Source: JAGXQV01 sp041674485 (GTDB lineage Bacteria; Pseudomonadota; Gammaproteobacteria; Burkholderiales; Sulfuricellaceae). Taken from it: 64,000 nucleotides of DNA. Positions within the stretch are counted from its first letter, which is position 1. Every line of letters begins with the position of its first letter. Location of the stretch: NCBI GenBank assembly GCA_041674485.1, contig JBAYVP010000001.1, positions 18,302-82,301 on the forward strand, in the 5' to 3' direction. Below the pieces are notes generated by a model that ran no database searches, was not told the origin of the DNA, and saw only the letters and a program-made list of their open reading frames with translations. Below are positions 16,373-24,743 of this stretch, in pieces. A program made the position numbers and the translations under genes.

Positions 16373-17386
16373 TCAATCCGGGGCATTTTCAGGCAGCGTG
16401 GTGGAACGCGGTGGCAGTTCCGGAATATTGGTCTGCGTTTCATCCCGCCCGTCTGTGCTTACTCGGCTGTAGTAGTCGGTGCGCCACGGTGCGACATCGC
16501 TGTTGGGCGTCAAGGTGATGTTGTACTGGATAGCCCAGGGAAGCCCGTGCGCAGATTGCGTGATGCGAAGGGATTTATCAGGAAAGGTAATAATTATGTC
16601 TGCCAACTGCTGGGCTGATACAGGGACGATTTTTGCGAGATGCGCCTCGTGCATGATGGGAGATATTTTTCGCTGGGCGATGATGGCCTGGGCAATTTCT
16701 TCGGTGACGCCGGGCAATGTTGCCAACACCTCGGCGGGTGCGGTGTTTGGGTTGACGCCAAAAGACAGGGTAGTGGTCAGTTCGGCCAACCGTCCTGTTT
16801 GCCCTAGTTGCGGGGCATCGCGCCAACCGATGATGCGCCGCGCTTCCCACGGCGTAAGCAGGTTGCTATTGGCGGGAGGCGGCAGGTTTCGCGCGAGGTA
16901 TTCTTCTACTTCTGCGCCGTTCAGCCGGTGCAGGTTGTCGGCATCGGTATAGTCGCGCAAGGTGTCGATCAGATGGCCGCGCTGCTCCGCCGGGATGCCC
17001 AGCAAGCCGAGCAAACGCTGCAGCCTGTCGTCATCGACGATGTTGAGGTTCAGCAAGCCGCGATTATCCTGAAGGCGCAAAAAAGTGCCCCCAACACCAT
17101 GATATATCTGATTGTTGAGTTCAATGGCTGCGCCACTTTGACCTAACCCATATAGGGACAGGGAGGTGGTGCCGAGGCGGTAGAGTAGTTCGGCGCGCGT
17201 CCCGGCTATGTCGATCATGGCGCGGGTGTTCTGTTTGGATTGTTGCGCGAGCTCGACGGAGCGCGCCACGCGTTCGGCAAAATATCCCGCCGCGATGGCG
17301 ACGATGACCAGCACCCAGAGCGTGAGCACCAGCACGAAACCCTGTTGTTTTTGCAGGTTTATCGATGGAGCAGGCACGGCAATCAT
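16373..17386 (-). CDS. gspK: Type II secretion minor pseudopilin GspK
   Basis: The 337-residue protein has a short leader, the hydrophobic helix GFVLVLTLWVLVIVAIAAGY and a large GspK domain. Typical segments are DYTDADNLHRLNGAE (calcium-site region), WEARRIIGW and FGVNPNTAPAEVLATLPG. GspK caps the pseudopilus tip with GspI and GspJ. As in other GspK proteins, position 5 is not the canonical Glu (the stretch reads FVLVL). The ATG at 17386 overlaps the gspJ stop (ATGA) and is preferred to the ATG at 17407. Downstream the operon is interrupted by vapBC. Confidence 0.92.
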   Translation of the reverse strand: MIAVPAPSINLQKQQGFVLVLTLWVLVIVAIAAGYFAERVARSVELAQQSKQNTRAMIDIAGTRAELLYRLGTTSLSLYGLGQSGAAIELNNQIYHGVGGTFLRLQDNRGLLNLNIVDDDRLQRLLGLLGIPAEQRGHLIDTLRDYTDADNLHRLNGAEVEEYLARNLPPPANSNLLTPWEARRIIGWRDAPQLGQTGRLAELTTTLSFGVNPNTAPAEVLATLPGVTEEIAQAIIAQRKISPIMHEAHLAKIVPVSAQQLADIIITFPDKSLRITQSAHGLPWAIQYNITLTPNSDVAPWRTDYYSRVSTDGRDETQTNIPELPPRSTTLPENAPD

Positions 17387-17997
17387 AGGTCTAGCGGGCG
17401 CGGCCAAGGTATGGCAGGTCCCATCGTCGAGGCGACGATGTTGACGGGGTCGCCGGCATCCTGAGCCACTAGCTGAATTTGTTTCGGGAGTTGCGTCGAT
17501 AGCCCCAGCGGGGGTGGCCAGCTATCGTGCAGGGCCTGTTTATCATCAAGATAGACGAATCGCGCTTCATGGCCGCTCCAGGACAAGATGTTGGTTTCCT
17601 GCTCTCCTTCGAGATAAACCAATTCCGTCGTGCCATTTTGCCGATTGCTGCGTATCCTCCAGGTGATCGGGGTCGGCGCGCCATATTCGCTGCCGAGCGG
17701 ATTACTGCTCAAGCCGGAGAATTCCCGATCACTGCCTCGAAATACGCTTTTCCCGTCCGGATAATCCGGATGCAGCCCCTGGATCGTCTGGCGATACCAG
17801 TCGGCGGCCATCTGCCCTTGCTGGACGCTGAACAATTCCACTCCAAAGCGTTCCTGCAAACGGTAGGCGCGTTCGAGCGCCTGGAACAGTACGCCGCTCA
17901 CCATGCCGGTAATGATGAGCACCACCAGCACCTCGATCAGGGTAAACCCGCCCTGTTTTGATGCGTTGGCTAGGATGCTGTAAAAATGGCGCGGCAT
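17383..17997 (-). CDS. gspJ: Type II secretion minor pseudopilin GspJ
   Basis: The 204-residue protein has a prepilin leader cleaved before GFTLIEVLVVLIITGMVSG, including the conserved Glu5. A GspJ domain follows with QMAADWYRQTIQGL and a Gly/Ser-rich loop. It joins GspI and GspK at the pseudopilus tip. The ATG at 17997 (MPRHFYS) was chosen because the longer open frame to 18069 would overlap gspI heavily. The gspI stop is five bases upstream. Confidence 0.9.
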   Translation of the reverse strand: MPRHFYSILANASKQGGFTLIEVLVVLIITGMVSGVLFQALERAYRLQERFGVELFSVQQGQMAADWYRQTIQGLHPDYPDGKSVFRGSDREFSGLSSNPLGSEYGAPTPITWRIRSNRQNGTTELVYLEGEQETNILSWSGHEARFVYLDDKQALHDSWPPPLGLSTQLPKQIQLVAQDAGDPVNIVASTMGPAIPWPRPLDL

Positions 17998-18002
17998 GGT
18001 GT

Positions 18003-18428
18003 TTAGAAGTCCAGCGATAATTCGCGCACTTTTTTGTGCCCCACTTGTTGCAAGACAAAGGTAAACCAAAATTGGCCATCCGGTTTTTGCACGGTTATTT
18101 TGGTCTGATACAGGCCTAGCTGGTAGAGGCTGATGCCATAAGGGTAACCCGCCCCATCGCGTGGTTCCATGACTGTTTCGGTTTTCCAGGATAGGCGGTA
18201 CGCGCCGAGATTGGCCTGACCTTCCGGCGAGATCATCGGATTGATGCTGTTCATGTATTCCAGGACATTGATGGTGGCGGCATTTGCGGCGTTGGTTTCC
18301 TGCACGCGGTGCAGGGTGGTGATGTTGGTGTTGATCCAGCCAAATAATGCCATGCCTGTGGTGCCGATCAGCACCAGCGCGACGATGGCCTCTATCAGGG
18401 TGAAGCCTAGTTGCTTGCGGGCTTGCAT
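18003..18428 (-). CDS. gspI: Type II secretion minor pseudopilin GspI
   Basis: The 141-residue protein has leader MQARKQL and the helix GFTLIEAIVALVLIGTTGMAL with Glu5. A C-terminal domain ends in FWFTFVLQQVGH. GspI nucleates the tip complex with GspJ and GspK. The start at 18428 lies inside the end of gspH (22-base overlap); the longer frame from 18500 lacks prepilin character and was rejected. Confidence 0.9.
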   Translation of the reverse strand: MQARKQLGFTLIEAIVALVLIGTTGMALFGWINTNITTLHRVQETNAANAATINVLEYMNSINPMISPEGQANLGAYRLSWKTETVMEPRDGAGYPYGISLYQLGLYQTKITVQKPDGQFWFTFVLQQVGHKKVRELSLDF

Positions 18429-18856
18429 AATGGCGGGGTCAGTTGTAATTCTTCGCGGGAGGCCTCGGGTCCAAGCAGGGTGATCTTGCCGCCGCTGCAA
18501 ATGCCGTTAAAACTGTAACGTATCGGTTGCTGTGTTTCAATCCGCCATCCTGCAGGAATGCTGATGGGTGCGGTACTGGCCGAGAATGGCGAAGCAAGTT
18601 CCAGGGGGCGACCGCCGTTGTAGGCGCGGTATCCCAAGCTGCTGATTTCCGTCAGCAGGTTTTGCCGCTGGGCGGCAATTTCATAGCGTTGCGAGATGAC
18701 ATACAGGCGCGGTAAGGCGACGCCTGCCAGTAGTCCGATAATCACCAGCACGACCAGAATTTCGATCAGGGTGAATCCCTGAAGGCTATTTTTTTGTGTC
18801 GTATTGGCAGGGTGCGCTGTGCGTGCGGCGAACTCCGATTGAAGGTGTTTTTGCAT
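18407..18856 (-). CDS. gspH: Type II secretion minor pseudopilin GspH
   Basis: The 149-residue protein has a long hydrophilic leader of about 25 residues before GFTLIEILVVLVIIGLLAG (Glu5 present). A short beta domain with GWRIETQQPIRYSFNGICSGG follows. GspH connects the major pseudopilin shaft to the tip. Start 18856 gives MQKHLQSEF; gspG ends 13 bases upstream. The final PLCKP Cys and the earlier GICSGG Cys could form a disulfide. Confidence 0.87.
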   Translation of the reverse strand: MQKHLQSEFAARTAHPANTTQKNSLQGFTLIEILVVLVIIGLLAGVALPRLYVISQRYEIAAQRQNLLTEISSLGYRAYNGGRPLELASPFSASTAPISIPAGWRIETQQPIRYSFNGICSGGKITLLGPEASREELQLTPPLCKPASN

Positions 18857-18869
18857 GCGCTTCGTGCGG

Positions 18870-19313
18870 TCACTGGGGCGGCGGCAGCATCCCGACATCG
18901 GCGTCCATGCTGTCGCCGCCGCGCTTGCCGTCGCCGCCATACGAATAGAGCGCGAAGGGCTGGCCGTTTGCTCCGGGCAGGCTATAAATGTACGGGTTGC
19001 CCCACGGGTCGAGCGGCACGTCCTGGTCGAGATAAGGACCGCGCCAGTGCGTGCGGGCGCGTTCTTCGGCGGGCGGCTGATTTAACGCCAGCAAACCCTC
19101 CGCCTGGGTCGGGAATCTGCCCACGTCGAGGCGGAAGGTTTCCAGCGACCCCTTGAACATTTTGATTTGCACTTCGGCGGTCTTTACTTTTGAGCTATCC
19201 ACTCGACCGAATAGCTTTGGACCCACAAGGCCGGCCAACATGCCGATGATGACGAGCACGACGAGCATTTCGATAAGGGTGAAACCATGGCTTTTGTATG
19301 ACAGTTGATTCAT
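18870..19313 (-). CDS. gspG: Type II secretion major pseudopilin GspG
   Basis: The 147-residue protein is a canonical GspG. It has leader MNQLSYKSH, then GFTLIEMLVVLVIIGMLAG with Glu5, the FPTQAEGLLAL segment, RGPYLD, and DPWGNPYIYSLPG with the calcium-binding loop before SYGGDGKRGG. It forms the pseudopilus shaft after cleavage and N-methylation by a prepilin peptidase not seen in this window. A gap of about 100 bases separates it from gspF. Confidence 0.95.
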   Translation of the reverse strand: MNQLSYKSHGFTLIEMLVVLVIIGMLAGLVGPKLFGRVDSSKVKTAEVQIKMFKGSLETFRLDVGRFPTQAEGLLALNQPPAEERARTHWRGPYLDQDVPLDPWGNPYIYSLPGANGQPFALYSYGGDGKRGGDSMDADVGMLPPPQ

Positions 19314-19411
19314 GTTGTTATGTTTCTCCAGATATATTCAACCAACGTAATTGTTTTTACTTGTAGTGCATTCCATGCGCCCTGCAAGGCTACGAAGCCG
19401 GGCTTGTGAAG

Positions 19412-20614
19412 TTAACCGATGCTGGTGCTCATACTGGTCACGGCAAGCATGATGGCGATCATGATTAGGCCGATGACGCCGCCGATCAGCAAGATGGCGA
19501 TCGGTTCGAGCAGCAGCATAAAACGTTTCATTCTATCGCGCCCGGCATTTTCGTACAGGGTGGCCAGTGCGCGCAACATCGGCGCGAGTTCACCGGAGCG
19601 TTCGCCCACGCGCACCAAGTTGATGCCGGTGGCTTCCAGCGCGCGATTGGTGGCCAGCGCGTCGGCGAAGCGCGCGCCGCCGCGCACTTCGCGCAGCACT
19701 TGCTGCAGGCTGTTGCGCAGCGTGGAAATTCTGACGCCGTTCAGAGCCAGTTCCATGGCGGTAATGATGGGAACGCGATTTTCCAGCAACGCGCCCAGCA
19801 TGGAAGCCCATCGCCCCATCTCCGTTTCGACGATCCATTGCCCCAGCAGCGGCAGGCGCGACAGCCCTTCAAAGGCGCGGCTGCGCAGGGCCGGGTTGCC
19901 GAGTGCCAATGCCGCTCCCATGATGAGCGCCAGCGAAACCAGCCCCACCCAGAGCAGGTTGGCCTGCACGAACATGCCGGTGCCGATCACCCATCTGGAT
20001 AACAGCGGCACGGCGGCCGCGTCTCCCTTTAACAAGTTGGCGAATTTGGGCACCACAACGATAAACACCAGCAGGGTTGCGGCAATGCCGGATACGACCA
20101 GTATGGCGGGGTAGGTCAGCGCGTTGCGCATTTCCTGGCGCACACGGTCTTCATACTCCATCTGGGCAACGGCGGTCTGCAATGATTGCCCGAGTTTGCC
20201 GGTCAATTCGCCCGCCGCAGCCAATTGGTACAGGTAAACGGGCAGGTCAAGCTCCGCCAGGCGCAAGGCTTCGGAAAATCGTTCGCCGCGCCGCAGCCCC
20301 GTAAGGGTGGCGGCGAAAGCGGCACCGATGGCTGTCCCGTCATGTGCCGTGCCAATGGACTCCACCGATTCGGCCAGGGGGACGCCGGCGTTGAGAAGAG
20401 TTGCCAGCTCCTGCATCGCCAGCGTTTTGTCCTGACGGCTGGCTCTCTTGCGGCTTGCCTGTTGCCCGGCTTGCGCCGTTGCTGCCGATACAAGGGAAAC
20501 CGGTGTCAAGTTCTGCTGTTGCAGCAGGCGCATGGCTTCGCGTTCATCGGCGGCGCTGATCTGGCCGGACAGGATTTGTCCTTGGGCATTGGCCGCCTGA
20601 TACTGAAATTCCAT
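19412..20614 (-). CDS. gspF: Type II secretion inner-membrane platform protein GspF
   Basis: The 400-residue protein has the duplicated GspF/PilC fold: two cytoplasmic helical domains (about 65-190 and 270-390), each followed by membrane segments. Family segments include LATLLNAGVPLAESVE, LRRGERFSEAL and RVGERSGELAPML. It is the polytopic core of the platform that converts GspE motion into pseudopilus growth. Its ATG shares one base with the gspE stop (TGATG), so coupling is tight. Confidence 0.94.
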   Translation of the reverse strand: MEFQYQAANAQGQILSGQISAADEREAMRLLQQQNLTPVSLVSAATAQAGQQASRKRASRQDKTLAMQELATLLNAGVPLAESVESIGTAHDGTAIGAAFAATLTGLRRGERFSEALRLAELDLPVYLYQLAAAGELTGKLGQSLQTAVAQMEYEDRVRQEMRNALTYPAILVVSGIAATLLVFIVVVPKFANLLKGDAAAVPLLSRWVIGTGMFVQANLLWVGLVSLALIMGAALALGNPALRSRAFEGLSRLPLLGQWIVETEMGRWASMLGALLENRVPIITAMELALNGVRISTLRNSLQQVLREVRGGARFADALATNRALEATGINLVRVGERSGELAPMLRALATLYENAGRDRMKRFMLLLEPIAILLIGGVIGLIMIAIMLAVTSMSTSIG

Positions 20615-22323
20615 CAGAATATTTCCCCGCCTTCGCTCAGGCCGGTGACGCGCAACACTTCATCGGTGCTGGTCAGCCCGCGCCAGGCCTTGATCAGCCC
20701 ATCTTCGCGAAGATTGCGGTAACCCTGCTGCTGGGCGATTTTCAGCATTTCGGTTGCCGGTTCCTGGCGCATGATGGCTTCCTGGATTTGCGGGGTCACT
20801 TCGAGAAATTCGTAAATGCCCAGCCTGCCCCGATAACCGCTGCCCCTGCATTCAGGGCAACCGTGAGCGATCCTCCAGCGCGCTTGGCCGTCGAACAGGC
20901 CGGGCGCTCTGGTTTTTATTCTTTCGGCTGTTTCGACAAGGCTTTGCGAGGGCGTGGCCGGTGTTGCGCATTTGCCGCAGAGTTTGCGTACCAACCGTTG
21001 TGCCTGGACCGCGCGCACCGCAGAGGCGACCAGAAAGGGTTCTACGCCCATATCCAGCAAGCGTGTGAAGGCGCTCAACGAATCGTTGGTGTGCAGGGTA
21101 GATAACACCATGTGTCCGGTGAGCGCGGATTGCACGGCGATTTCGGCGGTTTCCAAATCGCGGATTTCGCCGATCATGATGATGTCCGGATCCTGGCGCA
21201 GGATGGCGCGCAGGGCGCGGGCGAAGGTGTAGCCGATGTCGCTCTGGGTCTGGATTTGGGTGATGCCGGGCATTTTGTATTCGACCGGGTCTTCCACGGT
21301 GATAATTTTTCGCGTCCGGTCATTGGCTTTATCCAGCCCCGCATACAGCGTGGTGCTTTTCCCCGAACCGGTCGGGCCGGTCACCAGCAGGATGCCGTGC
21401 GGCTCGTTCACCCAGCGGATGAATTGCTGTAAATGATCCGCCTCCATACCCATGGTGTTGAGGTTGAGATCGGTACGCTCTTTGGGCAACAGGCGCATGA
21501 CGATGGATTCGCCGTTCACGCCGGGCACGCAGGAAACGCGGATATCCATTTCGATGCCGCTGGCGCGGGTGGAAATGCGCCCATCCTGCGGCAGACGCCG
21601 CTCGGCGATGTCCATACCGGAAATGAGTTTGACGCGCGAGGCGACCGCATCGAAGCGTTCGCGCGGCAGCGTCATGCGCGAGTGCAGCACGCCATCGATG
21701 CGGTAGCGCACCGCAAATACGCGCTCTTCCGGTTCCAGATGGATGTCGGAGGCGGCGTCATCAGTCGCCTGCGAAAGAAGGTTGTTGACGAGTTCGATGA
21801 CGGGCGCCTCTTCGGCCAGTTCGCGCAGATGCGCAACCTCATCAAGCAACTCTCCCGGCGAGGCTGACTTGATCAGCTTGAGTGCATTTTCAATGTCCTG
21901 AGTGCGCGCAAAACCCCAAATCAACGGGTGCAAAGGGTAAGCGGCCGACAGCGTTTCCCGCAAATTGCTGTCGATCGGGTTGCGCGAAGCGCAGTGGATG
22001 TCGCCATTTGCCCCTTCCCAAATCAGCAAGCGCTGATCGACAAACCAATCTGCCGGCAGTTTGCTGCCTTGAATAGCCGCAAGCATGTCGCCGGCTTGCA
22101 TCGGGAGCTGCTCGGGCGCAAACAGTGGCAGCCCCAGTTGTTCTGCAAGCACAGGCAGGAGGGCATCCTCGGAAATGGCGCCAATGCGCACCAGAATAGC
22201 GCCGAACCTCCCCTTGAACTGACGCTGGAATGCCAGCGCCTTGTCGATGTCCTGTGGGTTGATCAGCGTACGCAGCAGCAGCAATTCGCCTATGGGCTGT
22301 GGTGTCAGGTTGGAGGCTTCCAT
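20614..22323 (-). CDS. gspE: Type II secretion ATPase GspE
   Basis: The 569-residue AAA-type secretion ATPase has an N-terminal GspL-binding domain and then the nucleotide core: Walker A GPTGSGKSTTL, Asp box and Walker B (DPDIIMIGEIRD), the His box (TGHMVLSTLHTND) and the C-terminal tetracysteine zinc motif (CGKC...CPEC). It powers pseudopilus assembly at the inner membrane. It is first in the gsp operon. The ATG at 22323 (MEASNLTP) is preferred; the frame is open to 22395 but without conserved sequence. Confidence 0.95.
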   Translation of the reverse strand: MEASNLTPQPIGELLLLRTLINPQDIDKALAFQRQFKGRFGAILVRIGAISEDALLPVLAEQLGLPLFAPEQLPMQAGDMLAAIQGSKLPADWFVDQRLLIWEGANGDIHCASRNPIDSNLRETLSAAYPLHPLIWGFARTQDIENALKLIKSASPGELLDEVAHLRELAEEAPVIELVNNLLSQATDDAASDIHLEPEERVFAVRYRIDGVLHSRMTLPRERFDAVASRVKLISGMDIAERRLPQDGRISTRASGIEMDIRVSCVPGVNGESIVMRLLPKERTDLNLNTMGMEADHLQQFIRWVNEPHGILLVTGPTGSGKSTTLYAGLDKANDRTRKIITVEDPVEYKMPGITQIQTQSDIGYTFARALRAILRQDPDIIMIGEIRDLETAEIAVQSALTGHMVLSTLHTNDSLSAFTRLLDMGVEPFLVASAVRAVQAQRLVRKLCGKCATPATPSQSLVETAERIKTRAPGLFDGQARWRIAHGCPECRGSGYRGRLGIYEFLEVTPQIQEAIMRQEPATEMLKIAQQQGYRNLREDGLIKAWRGLTSTDEVLRVTGLSEGGEIF

Positions 22324-22506
22324 TTGTAGTTGTGTGGGTAGTGAGTTGGCGGATGATATTCTACACATAGTGATTGTCGGGGCGGCTGGACTCAACTGAT
22401 TGGAGATTCACCGTCAGGATCAACCATGGTCGCAGGGCAGAGTGTTCTGCAGCTGGTGGTCGCTCCGCAGATGGCCAGTTATGGAGCGCCTTGCTGCCGT
22501 AATAAC

Positions 22507-22539
22507 CCTTGACCTGGAGCCTAAGGATTCAGGTCAAGG
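22507..22539 (-). terminator. Hairpin overlapping the stop of the GT2 gene
   Basis: CCTTGACCTG and CAGGTCAAGG form a perfect 10-base inverted repeat around a 13-base loop. On the minus strand the stem includes the glycosyltransferase TGA (22536-22534) and is followed by a short T-containing run (TTATT). This suits a terminator separating the polysaccharide genes from the gsp operon downstream. Confidence 0.6.
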
Positions 22540-23508
22540 ATGGGGCTGGTAAAGCTTGTGCACCGGGCGAACCGGAATATTTGCGATATCGAAATTGATC
22601 GCCGAAATCAGCAATTGGAAGCCTACCAATATAGGGAGCGCAGCCAGCATGACAACGCCACTGGTTGCTGGTATTCCGTCATAAATGGAAATAAACCAGT
22701 GCCAGCTTCCATATAGGGTTCCGCACAGCAACAGCACCCCTCCCATAAATAGCTCAATCGTTCCCGCATTGAAATCTCGCAGAACATAGTTATAGAAAAT
22801 CCTTTTTGCAAAGCGACCTAAATACTTGGCAGGAAATTCTCGGGCGACCCGCGCGATATTCAAACTGCTTTCTTCATCGCCATATCGTGCTTCCAGGGGA
22901 ATATCCTGCACTACCGCGCGCGTAACGTTAAGCCGAAATAGCATGTCGCTCTCAAAGAAGTAACGCTCGTCGAGCTTGTCGAGTGACAAATGCTTCAACA
23001 CGGTGGTATGAATAGCGGTGAACCCATTGGTTGGGTCCATAATGTCCCAATAGCCGCTGGCAACCTTGCTTACCAAGGACAATACCGAGTTGCCAAACAA
23101 GCGTAGGCGTGGCATAGAGGTGAGGAGTTCAATATCAAAAAAACGATTGCCTTTGGTGTAATCGGCATGGCCGCTAAGAATCGGATGTACGAACATGGGG
23201 ATCAAGCCAGAATCCATCTGGCCGTCCCCGTCAATCTTGACTGCCACCGTGGCACCGTCCGCCACCGCCTGACGATAACCTGAGATTGTAGCGCCGCCCA
23301 CACCCTTGTTGATGTCATGAAAAATAACGCGCACGCGCGGGTCATGGCACTGTGCTTGAACCAATAATCCCGATCCTTCCGGGCATTTATCGTCCACCAC
23401 ATAAATGATGGCAACTTCCTTACCTATGTTTGCCAGGACAGACAAAATATGCCTGCCGACTTTGTAGCAAGGAATGACTACGGCTATGACTGGCGCGGCT
23501 TGGGTCAT
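22534..23508 (-). CDS. Family 2 glycosyltransferase, membrane-anchored
   Basis: The 324-residue protein has a GT-A domain with VIPCYKVGRHI, the first Asp motif VVDDKCPEGSG, and KIDGDGQMD as the metal-binding DxD-type site. A C-terminal pair of hydrophobic segments (about 245-310) follows. This is the layout of dolichyl-phosphate-mannose-synthase-like enzymes that charge a lipid carrier with sugar. ATG 23508 overlaps the methyltransferase stop by four bases. With the methyltransferase and small transporter upstream it may form a lipid-linked sugar synthesis and flipping unit. Confidence 0.85.
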   Translation of the reverse strand: MTQAAPVIAVVIPCYKVGRHILSVLANIGKEVAIIYVVDDKCPEGSGLLVQAQCHDPRVRVIFHDINKGVGGATISGYRQAVADGATVAVKIDGDGQMDSGLIPMFVHPILSGHADYTKGNRFFDIELLTSMPRLRLFGNSVLSLVSKVASGYWDIMDPTNGFTAIHTTVLKHLSLDKLDERYFFESDMLFRLNVTRAVVQDIPLEARYGDEESSLNIARVAREFPAKYLGRFAKRIFYNYVLRDFNAGTIELFMGGVLLLCGTLYGSWHWFISIYDGIPATSGVVMLAALPILVGFQLLISAINFDIANIPVRPVHKLYQPHP

Positions 23509-24170
23509 TTGTCCGCCCCACCATCCAGCTGCCATGCGCTAACATGAAACAAGGGTAATATCCCCCAATAGAAAGGAACAAAGGTCTTGCGAATTTGTTT
23601 AAAACCGTGCTGCGCCAGATAACTCTCGACCTCGCCGGCGGTATGATAATGATCCCAAGGTTTGGTTATACCAAACACCTTGCGCAGAAAAACATAAATG
23701 TAATTTTCGGAAGGTAGCGAGGTATAAAGTATTCCGCCCAGACTCAGCCACTTTCGCAGTGCATTGACCGGAAATGACAGATCCTGAAAATGCTCCAACA
23801 CGTCCGCAGCCACAATGGCATCAAATGGCGCATCGGCGAGGTTGGCGCTGGCGATATCTTCCCGAACCAGTTGCACGTTGGAAAGCTGGTATTGCGCCAC
23901 CACCTTGTGGGCTTCGTCATTTTCAAGGTCGATGCACACCACTTTTTTGAAGTAGCCCGACAGCGTGGGCAAGAAAACCCCGCCGCCGCCGCCAAAATCG
24001 AGACAGCAGGCATTTCTCGCACTCGCACGTCGCATCAGGGAATAGATCAGCTTGAGCCGCATCCAGAAAAAGCGACGCACCGGCCAGTAGCGGGAATAAT
24101 ACAGGGTTGGAATTCGGTCGGAATCAGTCGCGATACCGGCCAGAAATTCGCGTGGGATTTCAACAAACAT
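23505..24170 (-). CDS. Class I SAM-dependent methyltransferase
   Basis: The 221-residue protein has methyltransferase motif I as CLDFGGGGGVFLP (about 56-68), an acidic residue ending strand 2 in VCIDLEND, and the post-motif AADVLEHFQD. It is most like small Methyltransf_11/25 enzymes found in glycan clusters. Its stop overlaps the GT2 start by four bases, and it begins three bases after the small transporter gene. The substrate is unknown. Confidence 0.82.
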   Translation of the reverse strand: MFVEIPREFLAGIATDSDRIPTLYYSRYWPVRRFFWMRLKLIYSLMRRASARNACCLDFGGGGGVFLPTLSGYFKKVVCIDLENDEAHKVVAQYQLSNVQLVREDIASANLADAPFDAIVAADVLEHFQDLSFPVNALRKWLSLGGILYTSLPSENYIYVFLRKVFGITKPWDHYHTAGEVESYLAQHGFKQIRKTFVPFYWGILPLFHVSAWQLDGGADK

Positions 24171-24173
24171 GGT

Positions 24174-24533
24174 TCATTTCACAATCACATACACGCCCAA
24201 GATGATCATGGCGCTACCGATAAAAGTGGCGCGCTGCAACGGCTCACCCAGGATAAAGAAGCCGAGCAGCGGCACGAACAGAAAAGCCAGTGCCATAAGA
24301 GGATAAGCCAGGTTGAGAGGCACCTCGCGCAGCATCCATATCCACAATACCGTGGCGCTCATATAAATGGTTAATCCAACCAAGAGATAAGGGTTCAGCG
24401 CCAGTTTGATACCCAGTGACAGTAGCCCCGCGTCAGTCTTGGGCAATGCCAGGGCAGCCAGCTTGAACAGTATCTGCCCCGCGGAAATGCCCAAGACACA
24501 AAGCAGGATAAGCAGGAATTGAGGAATGGTCAT
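24174..24533 (-). CDS. EamA/SMR-type small membrane transporter (ArnE/F-like)
   Basis: The 119-residue protein has four transmembrane helices. It resembles the small multidrug resistance/EamA fold, particularly the ArnE/ArnF-type subunits that flip undecaprenyl-phosphate-linked sugars. The fourth-helix pattern GFFILGEPLQRATFIGS and the PLMALAF region fit this group. Together with the adjacent GT2 it could translocate a lipid-linked sugar; that role is inferred from the operon. Confidence 0.78.
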   Translation of the reverse strand: MTIPQFLLILLCVLGISAGQILFKLAALALPKTDAGLLSLGIKLALNPYLLVGLTIYMSATVLWIWMLREVPLNLAYPLMALAFLFVPLLGFFILGEPLQRATFIGSAMIILGVYVIVK

Positions 24534-24564
24534 GGTTGAGCCTGGTGTGTATTTTGGTTGTTAA

Positions 24565-24580
24565 CCCGGATTATCCATTA
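24565..24580. repeat. Single end of the MITE-like repeat family
   Basis: CCCGGATTATCCATTA matches 15 of 16 bases of the terminal repeat at 43861-43876. No second end was found nearby, so it is a solo remnant. About 110 bases to the right a 15-base unit (AGCTCTAACGGGTTG-like) occurs twice in tandem around 24690-24720. Confidence 0.5.
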
Positions 24581-24743
24581 CAGCCATCCCCATCTCTTGC
24601 AGGTAAAAAGGATAGGTTGTGCGTAGAGCAGAGGGAAGCTGCATATTTCGTTTCGGCTAACGTCAGTTATCATATCAGCATCGGCTCTAACGGGTTGATC
24701 AGCTCTAACGGGTTGTCTAAGTCGATTCTGCCGTCTTTCGCAT